Assembly: GCF_000711985.1 (NCBI RefSeq)
Contig: NZ_KL544006.1
Span: forward strand, 366,179-430,178
Direction of reading: 5' to 3'
Source: Rheinheimera texasensis DSM 17496
GTDB lineage: Bacteria > Pseudomonadota > Gammaproteobacteria > Enterobacterales > Alteromonadaceae
Length of the DNA: 64,000 nucleotides
Within the stretch, counting starts at the first letter, position 1. Every line of letters starts with the position of its first letter. Below the pieces are notes generated by a model. The model saw only the letters and a program-made list of their open reading frames with translations, did not search any database and was not told where the DNA came from. Positions 20,248 to 29,669 of this stretch are shown here, in pieces. The translations under genes and the position numbers were made by a program.

Positions 20248-21378
20248 TTAGTGGCGGAAACCTTCCGGGATCGGTAAATCTTTGGCCAGTGGTTTCGGTT
20301 TCTGGCCTTTACCACGCCGGTATACTTTCAGCTGATAGACATAAGCCAGCACCTGAGCCACTGCCGAAAACAGCTGCTCCGGAATTGGATGGTCAAGCTC
20401 TGTGGTGTGATAGACCGAACGGGCCAGTGCCGGCGAGCGGATAATCGGCACTTTGTTCGCTTCAGCGATTTGACGGATATACATCGCCATTTCGTCGACA
20501 CCTTTGGCCACCACGACAGGCGCCCGTTGCTTGCCGTGTTCATATTTCAGCGCCACAGCATAATGAGTCGGGTTAGTGACCACCACATCGGCCGTTGGCA
20601 CTGCCTGCATCATGCGCCGACGCGACATCTGGATTTGCATCCCCCGGATCCGACCTTTAATTTCCGGGTTACCCTCAGAGTTTTTGTATTCGTCTTTAAC
20701 CTCTTGTTTGGTCATTTTCATTTGTTCGTTATGCCGCCACTTCTGATATGGCGCATCTATCGCGGCAATAATCAGTGTGCTGGCGCAGAGCCCGAAAAAC
20801 ATCCAGCACAGCAAATAGACAGCAGCTGCAATATCTTCAGGACTGGTCATCAGCGACAACGCCATAATGTCGTTAAAGAATATTTTTAAAAGCAGATAGG
20901 CACTGCCGGCCACGACTGAAACTTTTAGTATTGCTTTGAATAATTCAATCACTGAATTGAGACTGAACATGCGTTTGATGCCGGCGAGAGGACTTAGTTT
21001 GTCTGCCCTGAAACTGGCGCCGTACCAGGTGAAGTTGTAACCGCCGAGCAGTATATTGCCAACAAAACCGGCGATCAGGATCACCAGACACAACTTCAAA
21101 AAGGCTGGTGCCACTGCGACCACCGCGGCATGCGCAGCCGCTGTCATCATGGTCGGGTCCTGCACATCTTTTTGATTCAGACTAAGCAATCGCCGGCATA
21201 CCTGCAAAGTAGTGTCGGCGAGTTCTGTGCCGTACATTAAAATGCCAAGACTACTGCCAATTAACACCATGGCAGTTGCCAGGTCCTGCGACCTGGCAAT
21301 ATTGCCCTTTTCCGCCGCATCACTGAGTTTTTTACTCGTGGGGTCTTCGGTTTTTTCCATATCACTGTCGGCAGCCAT
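20248..21378 (-). CDS. flhB: FlhB, export gate and substrate-specificity switch
   Basis: Inner-membrane component of the flagellar export apparatus that autocleaves to switch from hook to filament substrates. It has 376 residues with four hydrophobic helices (about 35-210) and a soluble C-terminal domain. The cleavage motif NPTH is present in VVTNPTHYAVALKYE near residue 268. It follows fliR by 12 bases and ends the fliE-flhB gene run. Confidence 0.97.
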   Translation of the reverse strand: MAADSDMEKTEDPTSKKLSDAAEKGNIARSQDLATAMVLIGSSLGILMYGTELADTTLQVCRRLLSLNQKDVQDPTMMTAAAHAAVVAVAPAFLKLCLVILIAGFVGNILLGGYNFTWYGASFRADKLSPLAGIKRMFSLNSVIELFKAILKVSVVAGSAYLLLKIFFNDIMALSLMTSPEDIAAAVYLLCWMFFGLCASTLIIAAIDAPYQKWRHNEQMKMTKQEVKDEYKNSEGNPEIKGRIRGMQIQMSRRRMMQAVPTADVVVTNPTHYAVALKYEHGKQRAPVVVAKGVDEMAMYIRQIAEANKVPIIRSPALARSVYHTTELDHPIPEQLFSAVAQVLAYVYQLKVYRRGKGQKPKPLAKDLPIPEGFRH

Positions 21379-21390
21379 TTCTGTCCTCCG

Positions 21391-22164
21391 TCAGCAACCA
21401 ATGAGCTTGCACGTCACTTCGATGCCGTGCTGCCATTGCAGATTAAAATGGAACATAAAGGTATTCATCGTCAGCCACAGGATCAATAAACCAGCGATCA
21501 TCGTGACCGGAAAACCAATCGAGAAAATATTCAGCTGCGGCGCCGCGCGTGTCATCACGCCAAAAGCCAGATTGACCAATAACATCGCCGTCACAGGAGC
21601 CAGGGTGATCGCCAGTGATGTGGCAAAGATCCAGCTGCCAAATTCTGCAATGGTCAGGTAATTGTCCACATCCCACCATTCACCATTAATTGGCAGGGAC
21701 TCAAAACTAAACACAATCATCTGAAACATGATCAAATGACCGTCGTACACCCAAAACATCAGCGTCGCCAGGATCAGGTAAAACTGACCTATGGTCGGTA
21801 TGTTCACCCCGGTGGAAGGGTCGACCAGTGAGGAAAAACCCAGGCCGGTCTGAGTCGCCAGAATTTGCCCCGCCTGCACAAAGGCATTGATAAAAATCAT
21901 CGAGATAAAGCCCATCGCAGTGCCAATCAGCAATTGCTGCATGACCTGGATAACGGTAAATGCCGACATCAGGTTGGTATCTTTCACCGGTGGGATCACC
22001 GGCATCACCACCAATGTGAACATCACAGCCAGACCAATTTTGATGCGGTTGGGTACTGTTTTAGCACCAATGCCGGTCATCAACGCAAACATAGCGCCAA
22101 TACGGCACAGCGGCAGTAAAAAGTCCGCGATGCCCTGCATCAGCACGGATAGCGGATATTCCAT
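21391..22164 (-). CDS. fliR: FliR export-gate membrane protein
   Basis: Polytopic component of the FliPQR export pore. It has 257 residues with about six hydrophobic helices. Recognisable stretches are LPLCRIGAMFALMTGIGAKT near the N-terminus, AGQILATQTGLGFSSLVDPS in the middle and PVTAMLLVNLAFGVMTRAAPQ towards the end. It lies one base after fliQ in the canonical fliP-Q-R order. Confidence 0.95.
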   Translation of the reverse strand: MEYPLSVLMQGIADFLLPLCRIGAMFALMTGIGAKTVPNRIKIGLAVMFTLVVMPVIPPVKDTNLMSAFTVIQVMQQLLIGTAMGFISMIFINAFVQAGQILATQTGLGFSSLVDPSTGVNIPTIGQFYLILATLMFWVYDGHLIMFQMIVFSFESLPINGEWWDVDNYLTIAEFGSWIFATSLAITLAPVTAMLLVNLAFGVMTRAAPQLNIFSIGFPVTMIAGLLILWLTMNTFMFHFNLQWQHGIEVTCKLIGC

Positions 22165-22165
22165 C

Positions 22166-22435
22166 TCAGCTCACCAGACTCGGGATCGACAAAAACAAAG
22201 TGGTCGTGTAATCCATCAGCGTCTGCGTCATCCAGTGACCGCCGTAAATCAGCGCCAGCAAGGTCACAATCAGCCGCGGCAAAAAGCTTAAGGTTTGTTC
22301 GTTGATTGACGTCGCCGCTTGGAAAATCGACACGACCAGCCCCACCGCCAGCGACGGCATGATGATAATACTGACCAGCAAAATCACCAGATACAAAGCG
22401 TCATTGAGGATATCGACAAAGGTTTCCGGCGTCAT
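22166..22435 (-). CDS. fliQ: FliQ export-gate membrane protein
   Basis: Small subunit of the FliPQR export pore. It has 89 residues and two hydrophobic helices joined by the conserved loop GLVVSIFQAATSINEQTLSF, with FLPRLIVTLL opening the second helix. It sits between fliP and fliR with single-base gaps, which indicates translational coupling. Confidence 0.96.
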   Translation of the reverse strand: MTPETFVDILNDALYLVILLVSIIIMPSLAVGLVVSIFQAATSINEQTLSFLPRLIVTLLALIYGGHWMTQTLMDYTTTLFLSIPSLVS

Positions 22436-22436
22436 G

Positions 22437-23180
22437 TCAGACTCCTATGCCATAACTGTTAGCCAGGGTGCCCATCACTAATAGCCAGCCGTCTACCAGC
22501 ACAAACATCATCAGCTTAAACGGCAGCGCAATAATCATCGGCGACAACATCATCATCCCCATCGCCATCAGCACGGAGGCGACGACTAAATCGATGATTA
22601 AAAACGGGATAAAAATCATAAAACCAATCTGAAAGGCGGTTTTCAGCTCTGAGGTAACAAAAGCCGGGATCACGATAGTAATTGGATAATCCTGGTTGTT
22701 GGCCACTTTCGGATGACCGGCGATCTCAGCGAAAGTCTCTAAGTCTTTGATCCGGGTCTGATGCAGCATAAAGGCTTTCATCGGGATAATCGCAGCATCT
22801 AGAGCCTGCACTGAGGTGATATCTTCTTTTAAATAGGGCTGAATGGCGGTGTCATTCACTTGTTTAAAAGTCGGCGCCATGATGAAAAAAGTCAGGAACA
22901 GCGTAATACCAATCAATACCTGATTCGACGGGCTCGACATCAGTCCCATCGCCTGGCGCAAAATCGCCAGCACAATAATGATACGGGTGAAGCTGGTCAT
23001 CATGATGAGAGCGGCCGGCAGGAAGCTCAGCGCCGTCATCATCGCCAGCACTTGTAAAGTCACACTGTATTCCTGACTACCATCAGGGTTGGTGGTGATT
23101 TGCAGCGCAGAGAGGCCGCTATTGTCAGCCAGCACTGCCGGGCTTAACAGCACCAGCAGCGTTAAAAGGATTCGAAACAT
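22437..23180 (-). CDS. fliP: FliP export-gate membrane protein
   Basis: Core subunit of the export pore. It has 247 residues: a cleavable signal peptide ([18 protein letters not shown]), then the membrane domain with [17 protein letters not shown] (about 64-80), a periplasmic segment and the C-terminal helices with [20 protein letters not shown] and [12 protein letters not shown]. Family length is about 245 residues. It follows fliO by 9 bases. Confidence 0.96.
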   Translation of the reverse strand: MFRILLTLLVLLSPAVLADNSGLSALQITTNPDGSQEYSVTLQVLAMMTALSFLPAALIMMTSFTRIIIVLAILRQAMGLMSSPSNQVLIGITLFLTFFIMAPTFKQVNDTAIQPYLKEDITSVQALDAAIIPMKAFMLHQTRIKDLETFAEIAGHPKVANNQDYPITIVIPAFVTSELKTAFQIGFMIFIPFLIIDLVVASVLMAMGMMMLSPMIIALPFKLMMFVLVDGWLLVMGTLANSYGIGV

Positions 23181-23189
23181 AACTGCAGA

Positions 23190-23609
23190 TTACTTTTTCA
23201 GGAACGACTGTAACTGCGTATGAAAGTCTGATGCCAACTTTTCTTCAGGAAGAGGATTTTCGAGGTCAAACAGGAAATTGACGCTGTGTGGCGTTACGCC
23301 GATGACACGCTGTTTCCCTTGTATTTCAATGACTAAGATGCGTTCTTTCTGGCCAACCGGTAAAGTGGCGACCACCTTAAAATGTTTGGAGCCGGGCATT
23401 TTCAACTGTAATTTTTTATACAGCAGCGCCAGCACAATAATAGCACCAACCACCAGCGCCAAAGAAATGACGATCTGGCCAAGGCCCGGTAAATTGGCAC
23501 TCTGGCGCAGCGGCTGTGTTGCTACATCAGCCTGAGAACCCGTTTGCACCGTCACTTGTGCGACAGCGCTTGCCGGTAGCGAACACAACAATAACAACCT
23601 GTGATGCAT
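23190..23609 (-). CDS. fliO: FliO, FliP assembly factor
   Basis: Membrane protein that assists assembly of the FliPQR export pore. The start at ATG 23609, one base after the fliN stop, is chosen over an internal TTG at 23636. It gives 139 residues with a signal-like N-terminus (MHHRLLLLCSLPASAVA), one transmembrane helix (IVISLALVVGAIIVLALLY) and a FliO cytoplasmic domain (FKVVATLPVGQKERILVIE). The gene is poorly conserved in general, so position between fliN and fliP is the strongest support. Confidence 0.9.
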   Translation of the reverse strand: MHHRLLLLCSLPASAVAQVTVQTGSQADVATQPLRQSANLPGLGQIVISLALVVGAIIVLALLYKKLQLKMPGSKHFKVVATLPVGQKERILVIEIQGKQRVIGVTPHSVNFLFDLENPLPEEKLASDFHTQLQSFLKK

Positions 23610-23610
23610 C

Positions 23611-24003
23611 TCAGCGCAACTTCTTAATACGTTCAATCTGACTAATCACATCCGTCAGGCGGATACCGAACTTATCGTTGACCACAACCACTTCACCATG
23701 CGCAATCAGCGTACCGTTGACCAGCACGTCCAGCGGTTCACCGGCGACCCGCTCCAGTTCAACGACAGAGCCCTGATTGAGCTGTAGCAGATTGCGGATG
23801 CTGATTTTAGCGCGACCGACTTCCATCGAAATGGTGACCGGAATATCAAGAATCGTATCGAGTTTGCGCCGCTCATCACCGGATAACGGCGCATGTTCTT
23901 CATGCAACTCGTCCAGTTCGGCCGCTTCGACGCCATCGGCACCGCCTTCGGCTTCGGCCAGGGCGGCGGCCCATTCGTCCATTGTGTCTTTGTCGTCAGC
24001 CAT
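23611..24003 (-). CDS. fliN: FliN flagellar switch protein
   Basis: C-ring switch component. ATG 24003 overlaps the fliM stop (TAATG) with GGAAAG upstream; ATG 24009 would add two residues. It has 130 residues: an acidic, Glu/Ala-rich N-terminus and a C-terminal SPOA domain with DIPVTISMEVGRAKISIRNL, LNQGSVVELERVAGEPLDV and NDKFGIRLTDVIS. Confidence 0.96.
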   Translation of the reverse strand: MADDKDTMDEWAAALAEAEGGADGVEAAELDELHEEHAPLSGDERRKLDTILDIPVTISMEVGRAKISIRNLLQLNQGSVVELERVAGEPLDVLVNGTLIAHGEVVVVNDKFGIRLTDVISQIERIKKLR

Positions 24004-25100
24004 TACCATCTTTCCTCACTACGTTCATTCAGGATCAAATCGGCTTCCAGTTCACTGATATCTGCGTCACTGTCTAAGCGGCGACCGCCTTTGGTAAACA
24101 CATGCAGTTCAGATTTAACCGATTCAGGTCTTTTGATTTTTTCGACAATTTTCAGTGCCACATTGTCACGGGATTTACCCATTTTGGCGCGATAAGTCGG
24201 CAAGTCTTCAATCAGCACTGTAATGGTTTCCGGAATTTCAACCGGAATAATGTCGCCGGCTTTGAGGTTCATCACCTGCTCCAGCGTCAAATCGACATCC
24301 ATCATTTTGGTGGTCAGATTGACTTTGACATCCATAATTTCATCACGCAGCGCCTTACTCCAGCGTAAGTCGGTGTCTTCTTTATCACTCTGCACACCGG
24401 CGTCGAGTAATTCGCGGATAGGCTCCAGCATCGAATAAGGTAAAGCGACATGGAAATCACCGCCGCCACCGTCCAGCTCAATATGGAAAGAACTGATCAC
24501 TACCACTTCTGTCGGGCTGACGATGTTCGCCATCGCCGGGTTCACTTCGCTGTCCAGATATTCAAAGGACACGTCCATCACCGGAGCCCAGGCTTCTTTG
24601 TAGTCTTCAAAAATCAGTTTCAGCAGCATCTGGATGATACGCCGTTCGGTCGGGGTAAATTCACGGCCTTCGATTTTGGCATGGTAACGACCATCGCCGC
24701 CAAAGAAGTTATCTACCAGAATAAACACCAGCCGCGCTTCCATCGTAATCAGGCCGGTGCCTTTTAACGGCCGGAAGCGCACCATATTCAGACTGGTTGG
24801 TACAAACAGGGTGTGCACATATTCGCCGAATTTGATCATCTGCACGCCGTTGATCGAAACCTCCGCGGTGCGGCGCATCATGTTGAATAAACTGATGCGC
24901 ATATGGCGGGCAAAACGCTCGTTGACCATCTCCAAAGTCGGCATCCGGCCCCGGACAATCCGATCCTGTGAAGAGAAGTCGTATTCCATAGCCGAGCGGC
25001 GACCGCCCGGACCGGAACTGTCTTCTATCTCTTCTTCTTCGACGTCATCAACACCATGTAATAGCGCATCAATTTCGTCCTGGGATAATAAATCAGTCAA
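24003..25100 (-). CDS. fliM: FliM flagellar switch protein
   Basis: C-ring protein that binds CheY-P and sets rotation direction. It has 365 residues: the N-terminal CheY-binding peptide LLSQDEIDALLHG, a middle domain with the GGxG-type loop (FFGGDGRYHAKIEGREFTPTE, read in parts) and a C-terminal SPOA domain (LEQVMNLKAGDIIPVEIPE). It lies between fliL and fliN. Confidence 0.97.
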   Translation of the reverse strand: MTDLLSQDEIDALLHGVDDVEEEEIEDSSGPGGRRSAMEYDFSSQDRIVRGRMPTLEMVNERFARHMRISLFNMMRRTAEVSINGVQMIKFGEYVHTLFVPTSLNMVRFRPLKGTGLITMEARLVFILVDNFFGGDGRYHAKIEGREFTPTERRIIQMLLKLIFEDYKEAWAPVMDVSFEYLDSEVNPAMANIVSPTEVVVISSFHIELDGGGGDFHVALPYSMLEPIRELLDAGVQSDKEDTDLRWSKALRDEIMDVKVNLTTKMMDVDLTLEQVMNLKAGDIIPVEIPETITVLIEDLPTYRAKMGKSRDNVALKIVEKIKRPESVKSELHVFTKGGRRLDSDADISELEADLILNERSEERW

Positions 25101-25127
25101 TCTGTTGCCCTCCGGTTCAAACCGGCT

Positions 25128-25682
25128 TTACTGCATAACAAAACCGGTAAACAGGATCTCTTCAACCACCGGAGACCCTGCCACACCTTTTAACGCTTCC
25201 TGAACATCTTTTAAGGCTGCGGCTTTGATGGTTTCTTTGCCGGCCGCTGTGACCAGTTCATCGGCATTTGCCTTACTGAAAGTGCGTAGCATGGTACTTT
25301 CAATCAACGGAATATGTTGTTTTGCCGTTTCTTCGTTCTGCGTACCACGTACTAACAGTTGCGCTTTGATTTGCACTAAGCGGTCCCGGTTTGCGCCGGA
25401 CACGTTAAACACAAAAGGTCTTGGCATCCCGACATACAAAGCAGACCCTACTTCAGCGCCACCTGAAGCCGGTGCTGCGCCATCCGCAGCGGGTGCCGCG
25501 GCACCGTCGGCCGCCGGAGCCCCTTCAGCTGCAGTTTCTGCGGCTGGTGGCGGATCACCACCCATCATCATAAAAGCCGCGCCGCCGCCGCCAAGTAGCA
25601 CCACTGCTGCCGCTGCAATGATGATCATTTTTTTCTTTTTATTGCCACCATCAGCAATTTCGAGTTCTTTTTCCGCCGCCAT
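25128..25682 (-). CDS. fliL: FliL basal-body/stator-associated protein
   Basis: Single-pass membrane protein that supports stator function. It has 184 residues: a short Lys-rich cytoplasmic N-terminus, one transmembrane helix (MIIIAAAAVVLLGGGGAAFM), an Ala/Pro-rich periplasmic linker (about 48-75) and the FliL domain ending in VEEILFTGFVMQ. GGAGACGGAGT precedes ATG 25682. It follows fliK by 104 bases, which hold only a weak dyad (CGGCAGATCCGCCG) on the minus strand. Confidence 0.93.
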   Translation of the reverse strand: MAAEKELEIADGGNKKKKMIIIAAAAVVLLGGGGAAFMMMGGDPPPAAETAAEGAPAADGAAAPAADGAAPASGGAEVGSALYVGMPRPFVFNVSGANRDRLVQIKAQLLVRGTQNEETAKQHIPLIESTMLRTFSKANADELVTAAGKETIKAAALKDVQEALKGVAGSPVVEEILFTGFVMQ

Positions 25683-25786
25683 GACTGGACTCCGTCTCCG
25701 TTATTTTTGTTATTATTTACTTCGTTACGGGACAAAGGCAATCAACATCGGCGGATCTGCCGGTTTTGTCTGCATCACGCCTGCAA

Positions 25787-27751
25787 TCACGCATAAAAAT
25801 CCACCATCCGGTCCGACACTTTCATCTGTACCGTTTGCACTGCGGGGAGATCTGTCTCACCACCAGCGGATGGACCGGACCGGCCTTGCCGCTGCTCTTG
25901 TTGTCCGCCCGACTGGCGCTGCTCAACCTGGCCTTCTGTTAAGGCAATGCCTTGCTGCTCTAACAATTCACGTAATCTCGGCATCTGTTGTTCCAGCGCT
26001 TCTTTCGCGGCACCTTGTTGCACCACAAACTGGACACTTAATTGATCTTGTTGCAGATTCAGCTTAATTTGCATTGACCCCATATCTTCTGGGTGCAACT
26101 GCACTTCTGCTGTTTGTAGTTTGTGCTGGATCTGCACCATCACCCGATCTTTCAGTTGCTGAGCTGCCGCAGGCTCAGTCAGTGCCAGCGGCGCTTGCCA
26201 ACCTGAAGTTTCAGCCGGCCGGGCCGCCAGCTGAGTCGCCTGACCAGCTGCTGAACTCTGTGCTACTGGCTGAGTCAGCGCTGCAGTTGTTGCAGTCTGC
26301 TCGGTCAATGGCTGCGTTGGTTGCAGCTGTTGTAAGTGTTGGCTGAATGATACGGCGTTTACAGCTGTTGGCGCCGGTTGATTCGCCAGCATCATCTCAG
26401 CAGCAGCTTTTGACTGGCCCTGACCGGTTTGCTGTTCCTCACCGGCTTGCTGTTGCAGTTGTTGCTGTTGTGTTTGATTGACGGCCTTCATATGTTCAGC
26501 AAATGTATTAACCGTCTGAGTTTTGTCGCCGCTGACAGTTGTAGTCGTCCGGCCAGGATTCACCGGTACAGCCATTGCCGGTGACACCAGCTCGGCTTGC
26601 TGCAGGGATTCAGTCTGTTGCGAGGCTGCTGACACTGCATTTTCAGCAGATGCTGCAGCTGCCAGCACAGAACCACTGGCTTTGACATCAGCTGGCTGCT
26701 TCGCTGACTGTACAGTCGTCTCCACGTCCTTCGCTGTCTCAGTGTGACCGGCGACAGCTGTTGCCAGTAGAGACTCAGCCTCATCTGCAACGATGGATTT
26801 CTCCGCTAAAGGTTCAGCACCAGCAGCCAGTGCTGTTTTTTGTGCCGTACCTGATACAGATTCAGTTGTAACAATTGTAGCCGCCGAGGCTGCGGCGCTT
26901 GGATCTGATGAAGTTGCGTCCGCCATTTGCGGTGCACTGTTATTGCTGGCACCGTCAGAACCGACGACCTGCTGTTCAGCAACAACCTGCTCAACCGCGG
27001 CTTGAGTCACCAGGTTATGACTTGACTGGGACATAGCGTCGTGCTGTGTGATCCCGCTATTCACAAGCTCCGATACTTTGGCTTCAGCCATCACCTGATG
27101 CGCAGGGGCTGTAGGCTCTTCTGCACTAACCACTGCAGCTGCGGGGCTTGCAGCTTTAGTTAGTGCCGTTGAGTCGGTTTCAACCCGGGCCGCTGCCAAC
27201 ACCGCTTCTGCTGTTGCTGCGTCTGAGCTGATCGTTGCAGGTTGCTCTGGCAACGTCAGCAAATCAGCGAGGGGTAACTGCGGCAGGTCCTCAGCCCCAA
27301 CCAAGGCGTGGTCTTGGTTCAGCAGAGCGGTTGTATTCGAACCTTCAGTGGTTTTATTGGCCTGCAGTGCCGGGCCATAGCTTTTGGCTTTTTCGATGAT
27401 ATCAAACCATGGTTTATCTTCGGTCCCGGTATCTGTCAGTTCAGCTTCGTTCTCAGCGGTGACCGGCAAACCGGCTAAAGGATCATCTAACCAGACTCTG
27501 CCATCTTTTGCGGTGGCCACTTCGCTGTCTGCGGCAAGCTTCTGCCGCGCGGCAATGGCTTCCAACAAGGCCGGGTCAACTGCTCTGGTGTCCTCAACCA
27601 CAATAGGCGGGGTTAATTCCTGTTCACTCAGTTCGTCTGCCAGCTTCAGGCTGAAACTGTCCACGGCGCCATCTTCCGGCACCGGCGCGGTGTTGAGAAC
27701 CGACTCAGCGCCAGGGCTACCCAAAGTCAGGTTGATACTGAGGTTCATCAT
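25787..27751 (-). CDS. fliK: FliK hook-length control protein
   Basis: Secreted molecular ruler that measures the hook and triggers the FlhB switch. The start ATG 27751 (immediately followed by a second ATG) has GGAG at the right distance; the longer frame to 27820 has none. The roughly 654 residues are dominated by an Ala/Gln/Thr/Val-rich disordered region. The conserved C-terminal domain covers about 535-620 (VQLHPEDMGSMQIKLNLQQD), followed by a Gln/Gly-rich tail. It is longer than the enterobacterial protein (about 400 residues), as is common in this group. Confidence 0.92.
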   Translation of the reverse strand: MMNLSINLTLGSPGAESVLNTAPVPEDGAVDSFSLKLADELSEQELTPPIVVEDTRAVDPALLEAIAARQKLAADSEVATAKDGRVWLDDPLAGLPVTAENEAELTDTGTEDKPWFDIIEKAKSYGPALQANKTTEGSNTTALLNQDHALVGAEDLPQLPLADLLTLPEQPATISSDAATAEAVLAAARVETDSTALTKAASPAAAVVSAEEPTAPAHQVMAEAKVSELVNSGITQHDAMSQSSHNLVTQAAVEQVVAEQQVVGSDGASNNSAPQMADATSSDPSAAASAATIVTTESVSGTAQKTALAAGAEPLAEKSIVADEAESLLATAVAGHTETAKDVETTVQSAKQPADVKASGSVLAAAASAENAVSAASQQTESLQQAELVSPAMAVPVNPGRTTTTVSGDKTQTVNTFAEHMKAVNQTQQQQLQQQAGEEQQTGQGQSKAAAEMMLANQPAPTAVNAVSFSQHLQQLQPTQPLTEQTATTAALTQPVAQSSAAGQATQLAARPAETSGWQAPLALTEPAAAQQLKDRVMVQIQHKLQTAEVQLHPEDMGSMQIKLNLQQDQLSVQFVVQQGAAKEALEQQMPRLRELLEQQGIALTEGQVEQRQSGGQQEQRQGRSGPSAGGETDLPAVQTVQMKVSDRMVDFYA

Positions 27752-27780
27752 CTTGTCTCCGGCCGCATGGTTCGCGGACT

Positions 27781-27831
27781 TTATTCGGTTTCTTAGCCAA
27801 ACTTTTACGAACTTATACAAATTTCACGCCA
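27781..27831 (-). promoter_or_regulatory. Possible flagellar promoter(s) before fliK
   Basis: In the 92-base fliJ-fliK gap the minus strand has TGGCGTGAAATTTGTA (27816-27831), a sigma-54-like site with correct spacing but GT in place of the near-invariant GC. Downstream lies AAAAGTTT (27799-27806) and, 10 bases on, CCGAATAA (27781-27788), a sigma-28-like pair with a one-base-short spacer. Neither is a clean match. Confidence 0.3.
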
Positions 27832-27843
27832 GACTGGCTGAAA

Positions 27844-28296
27844 TCAAACCCCTTGCTGCTGTAGTCGGCGGAAAAACTGCTGCGTGGCTATTTCGTCCAA
27901 CAGCTTTTGCTCGAGGCGGTTTTGCCGTTGCTGACTGGAGGCTAGTTCTTTGTCGATCAATAACTCGATGGCTTTGCGTTTTTTCTGCATAGTGAGCCAG
28001 GCGGTGCGACGCATATCGACCACACGCTGGGCTTGCTGGATCTGCAGGTTTTGTTGCTCCAGCGCCTGGTCCAGTTTGGTAATAAAATTCAGATATTGGT
28101 TAAACTGACGGCTTTGCACGCCCTCGGCGCCACGCTGTTGGGTCTGGCGGATATAGTCAGTGCGATAGTCGGCCAGGCCCTGATAGCGGTCATTACAGGT
28201 CTGCAGAAACTGTTGCGCCTGCACAAAATTAGCCAGCAGCTTTTCTTCTTTTTCTTTTTGGACCTGTACTAATAATTGCAGTTGTTTCAGCGCCAT
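27844..28296 (-). CDS. fliJ: FliJ export chaperone/ATPase stalk
   Basis: Coiled-coil protein that couples the FliI ATPase ring to the export gate. ATG 28296, two bases after the fliI stop, gives 150 residues starting MALKQLQLLVQVQKEKEEKL; the longer frame merely reads through the fliI end. It is almost entirely Gln/Lys/Glu-rich heptad-like helix, as expected for FliJ. Confidence 0.93.
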   Translation of the reverse strand: MALKQLQLLVQVQKEKEEKLLANFVQAQQFLQTCNDRYQGLADYRTDYIRQTQQRGAEGVQSRQFNQYLNFITKLDQALEQQNLQIQQAQRVVDMRRTAWLTMQKKRKAIELLIDKELASSQQRQNRLEQKLLDEIATQQFFRRLQQQGV

Positions 28297-28298
28297 AC

Positions 28299-29648
28299 TT
28301 AAAAGCTCCGGTTCGCAGGTAATAAGGTGTTCAGCCCTGCCAGACATTCGTCATAAGGCACCACATCGGTCATGCCCTGTTGCAGGAAACGGTTAATTTT
28401 GGGCATCAGGCTGATAGCCTGATCCAGCATCGGATCTGAGCCTTTGACATAAGCGCCGATGGAAATTAAATCTTTGCTCTGACTGAAACTGGCGTAGAGC
28501 TGTTTGACCGCACGCGCCAGCTTCTGGTGTTCCATACTGGTCACCGCCGGCATCACCCGGCTGATCGAGCGTTCAATATCAATAGCCGGGAAATGGCCAC
28601 TGTCCGCCAGCTGACGCGATAGAACGATGTGGCCGTCGAGGATAGCCCGTGCCGCATCGGCAATAGGGTCTTGCAGATCGTCGCCTTCCGACAACACGGT
28701 ATAAAATGCCGTGATAGAACCTTGGCCTTCCCCGCCGTTACCAGCGCGTTCTACCAACGCCGGCAATTTGGCAAACACAGAAGGCGGGTAACCTTTGGTT
28801 GCCGGTGGCTCGCCAACGGCCAGCGCGATTTCCCGCTGTGCCTGGGCATAACGGGTGACGGAATCGAGCAGTAACAGCACATCGAGTCCCTGGTCACGGA
28901 AATACTCGGCAATTTGCACCGCGGTTTCACAGCCTTTCAGCCGCATCAGCGGCGACACATCGGCAGGCGCCGCCACTACTACTGAACGCTTACGGCCTTC
29001 GTCGCCTAAAATTTCGTCGATAAATTCTTTGACTTCACGGCCCCGTTCACCGACCAGACCGACCACAATCACATCGGCGGCCGTGCCACGTGTCATCATG
29101 CCAAGCAATACCGATTTACCGACACCGGAACCGGCAAACAGGCCCATACGCTGACCTTTACCGACAGTGATGATGCTGTTGATGGCGCGCACGCCAACAT
29201 CCAGCGGTTGTTTTACAGGCCGGCGATTCAGTGGATTGATTGGATTTTTCTTTTGCCGGGCAAATTCGGTGGCGCGCACCGGGCCTTTGCCATCGAGCGG
29301 ATTGCCGGCACCATCAATGACACGGCCTAGCAGCGCCATCGTCAGCGGTACACCAAGATGATCACTGAGAGGCGTTACCCGCGCGCCGGGTATCACACCG
29401 GTGATGTCATCTTTTGGCATCAGGAAAATGCGGTCCTGTGCAAACCCCACCACTTCGGCCAGCAATTCCCCGTCGAAAGTGTCGACACTGCAGGTTTGAC
29501 CAATGGCAGCGCTAAGGCCGGTGGCTTCCAGTGTCAGCCCGACCACCCGCACAAGGCGGCCCGCCACGACCGGGCGGTTTTGCCGGATGTACTGCTGCTG
29601 TTGCTGCAGTCGCCCGGCGAGGGCTGTAGCTTTGGATTCAAATGTCAT
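28299..29648 (-). CDS. fliI: FliI export ATPase
   Basis: F1-beta-like hexameric ATPase powering flagellar protein export. It has 449 residues: an N-terminal oligomerisation domain (about 1-105), Walker [16 protein letters not shown] (about 170-184), [16 protein letters not shown], Walker B region [19 protein letters not shown] and the C-terminal domain ending in [11 protein letters not shown]. It sits between fliH and fliJ. Confidence 0.97.
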   Translation of the reverse strand: MTFESKATALAGRLQQQQQYIRQNRPVVAGRLVRVVGLTLEATGLSAAIGQTCSVDTFDGELLAEVVGFAQDRIFLMPKDDITGVIPGARVTPLSDHLGVPLTMALLGRVIDGAGNPLDGKGPVRATEFARQKKNPINPLNRRPVKQPLDVGVRAINSIITVGKGQRMGLFAGSGVGKSVLLGMMTRGTAADVIVVGLVGERGREVKEFIDEILGDEGRKRSVVVAAPADVSPLMRLKGCETAVQIAEYFRDQGLDVLLLLDSVTRYAQAQREIALAVGEPPATKGYPPSVFAKLPALVERAGNGGEGQGSITAFYTVLSEGDDLQDPIADAARAILDGHIVLSRQLADSGHFPAIDIERSISRVMPAVTSMEHQKLARAVKQLYASFSQSKDLISIGAYVKGSDPMLDQAISLMPKINRFLQQGMTDVVPYDECLAGLNTLLPANRSF

Positions 29649-29669
29649 GCTTTTGACACTTCACGGCAA

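Noticed and set aside
20389-20889. 166-codon plus-strand frame opposite flhB
   Set aside because: Codons are the complement of a strongly conserved gene; the His-rich product has no family resemblance.
25225-26067. 280-codon plus-strand reading frame rich in Ala, Pro and Ser
   Set aside because: It lies opposite fliL and the 3' end of fliK. Its composition mirrors the GC-rich third positions of those genes, it has no ribosome site and no recognisable domain.
27384-27992. 202-codon plus-strand frame opposite fliK and fliJ
   Set aside because: Antisense shadow of Ala/Gln-rich coding sequence, with no domain or upstream signal.
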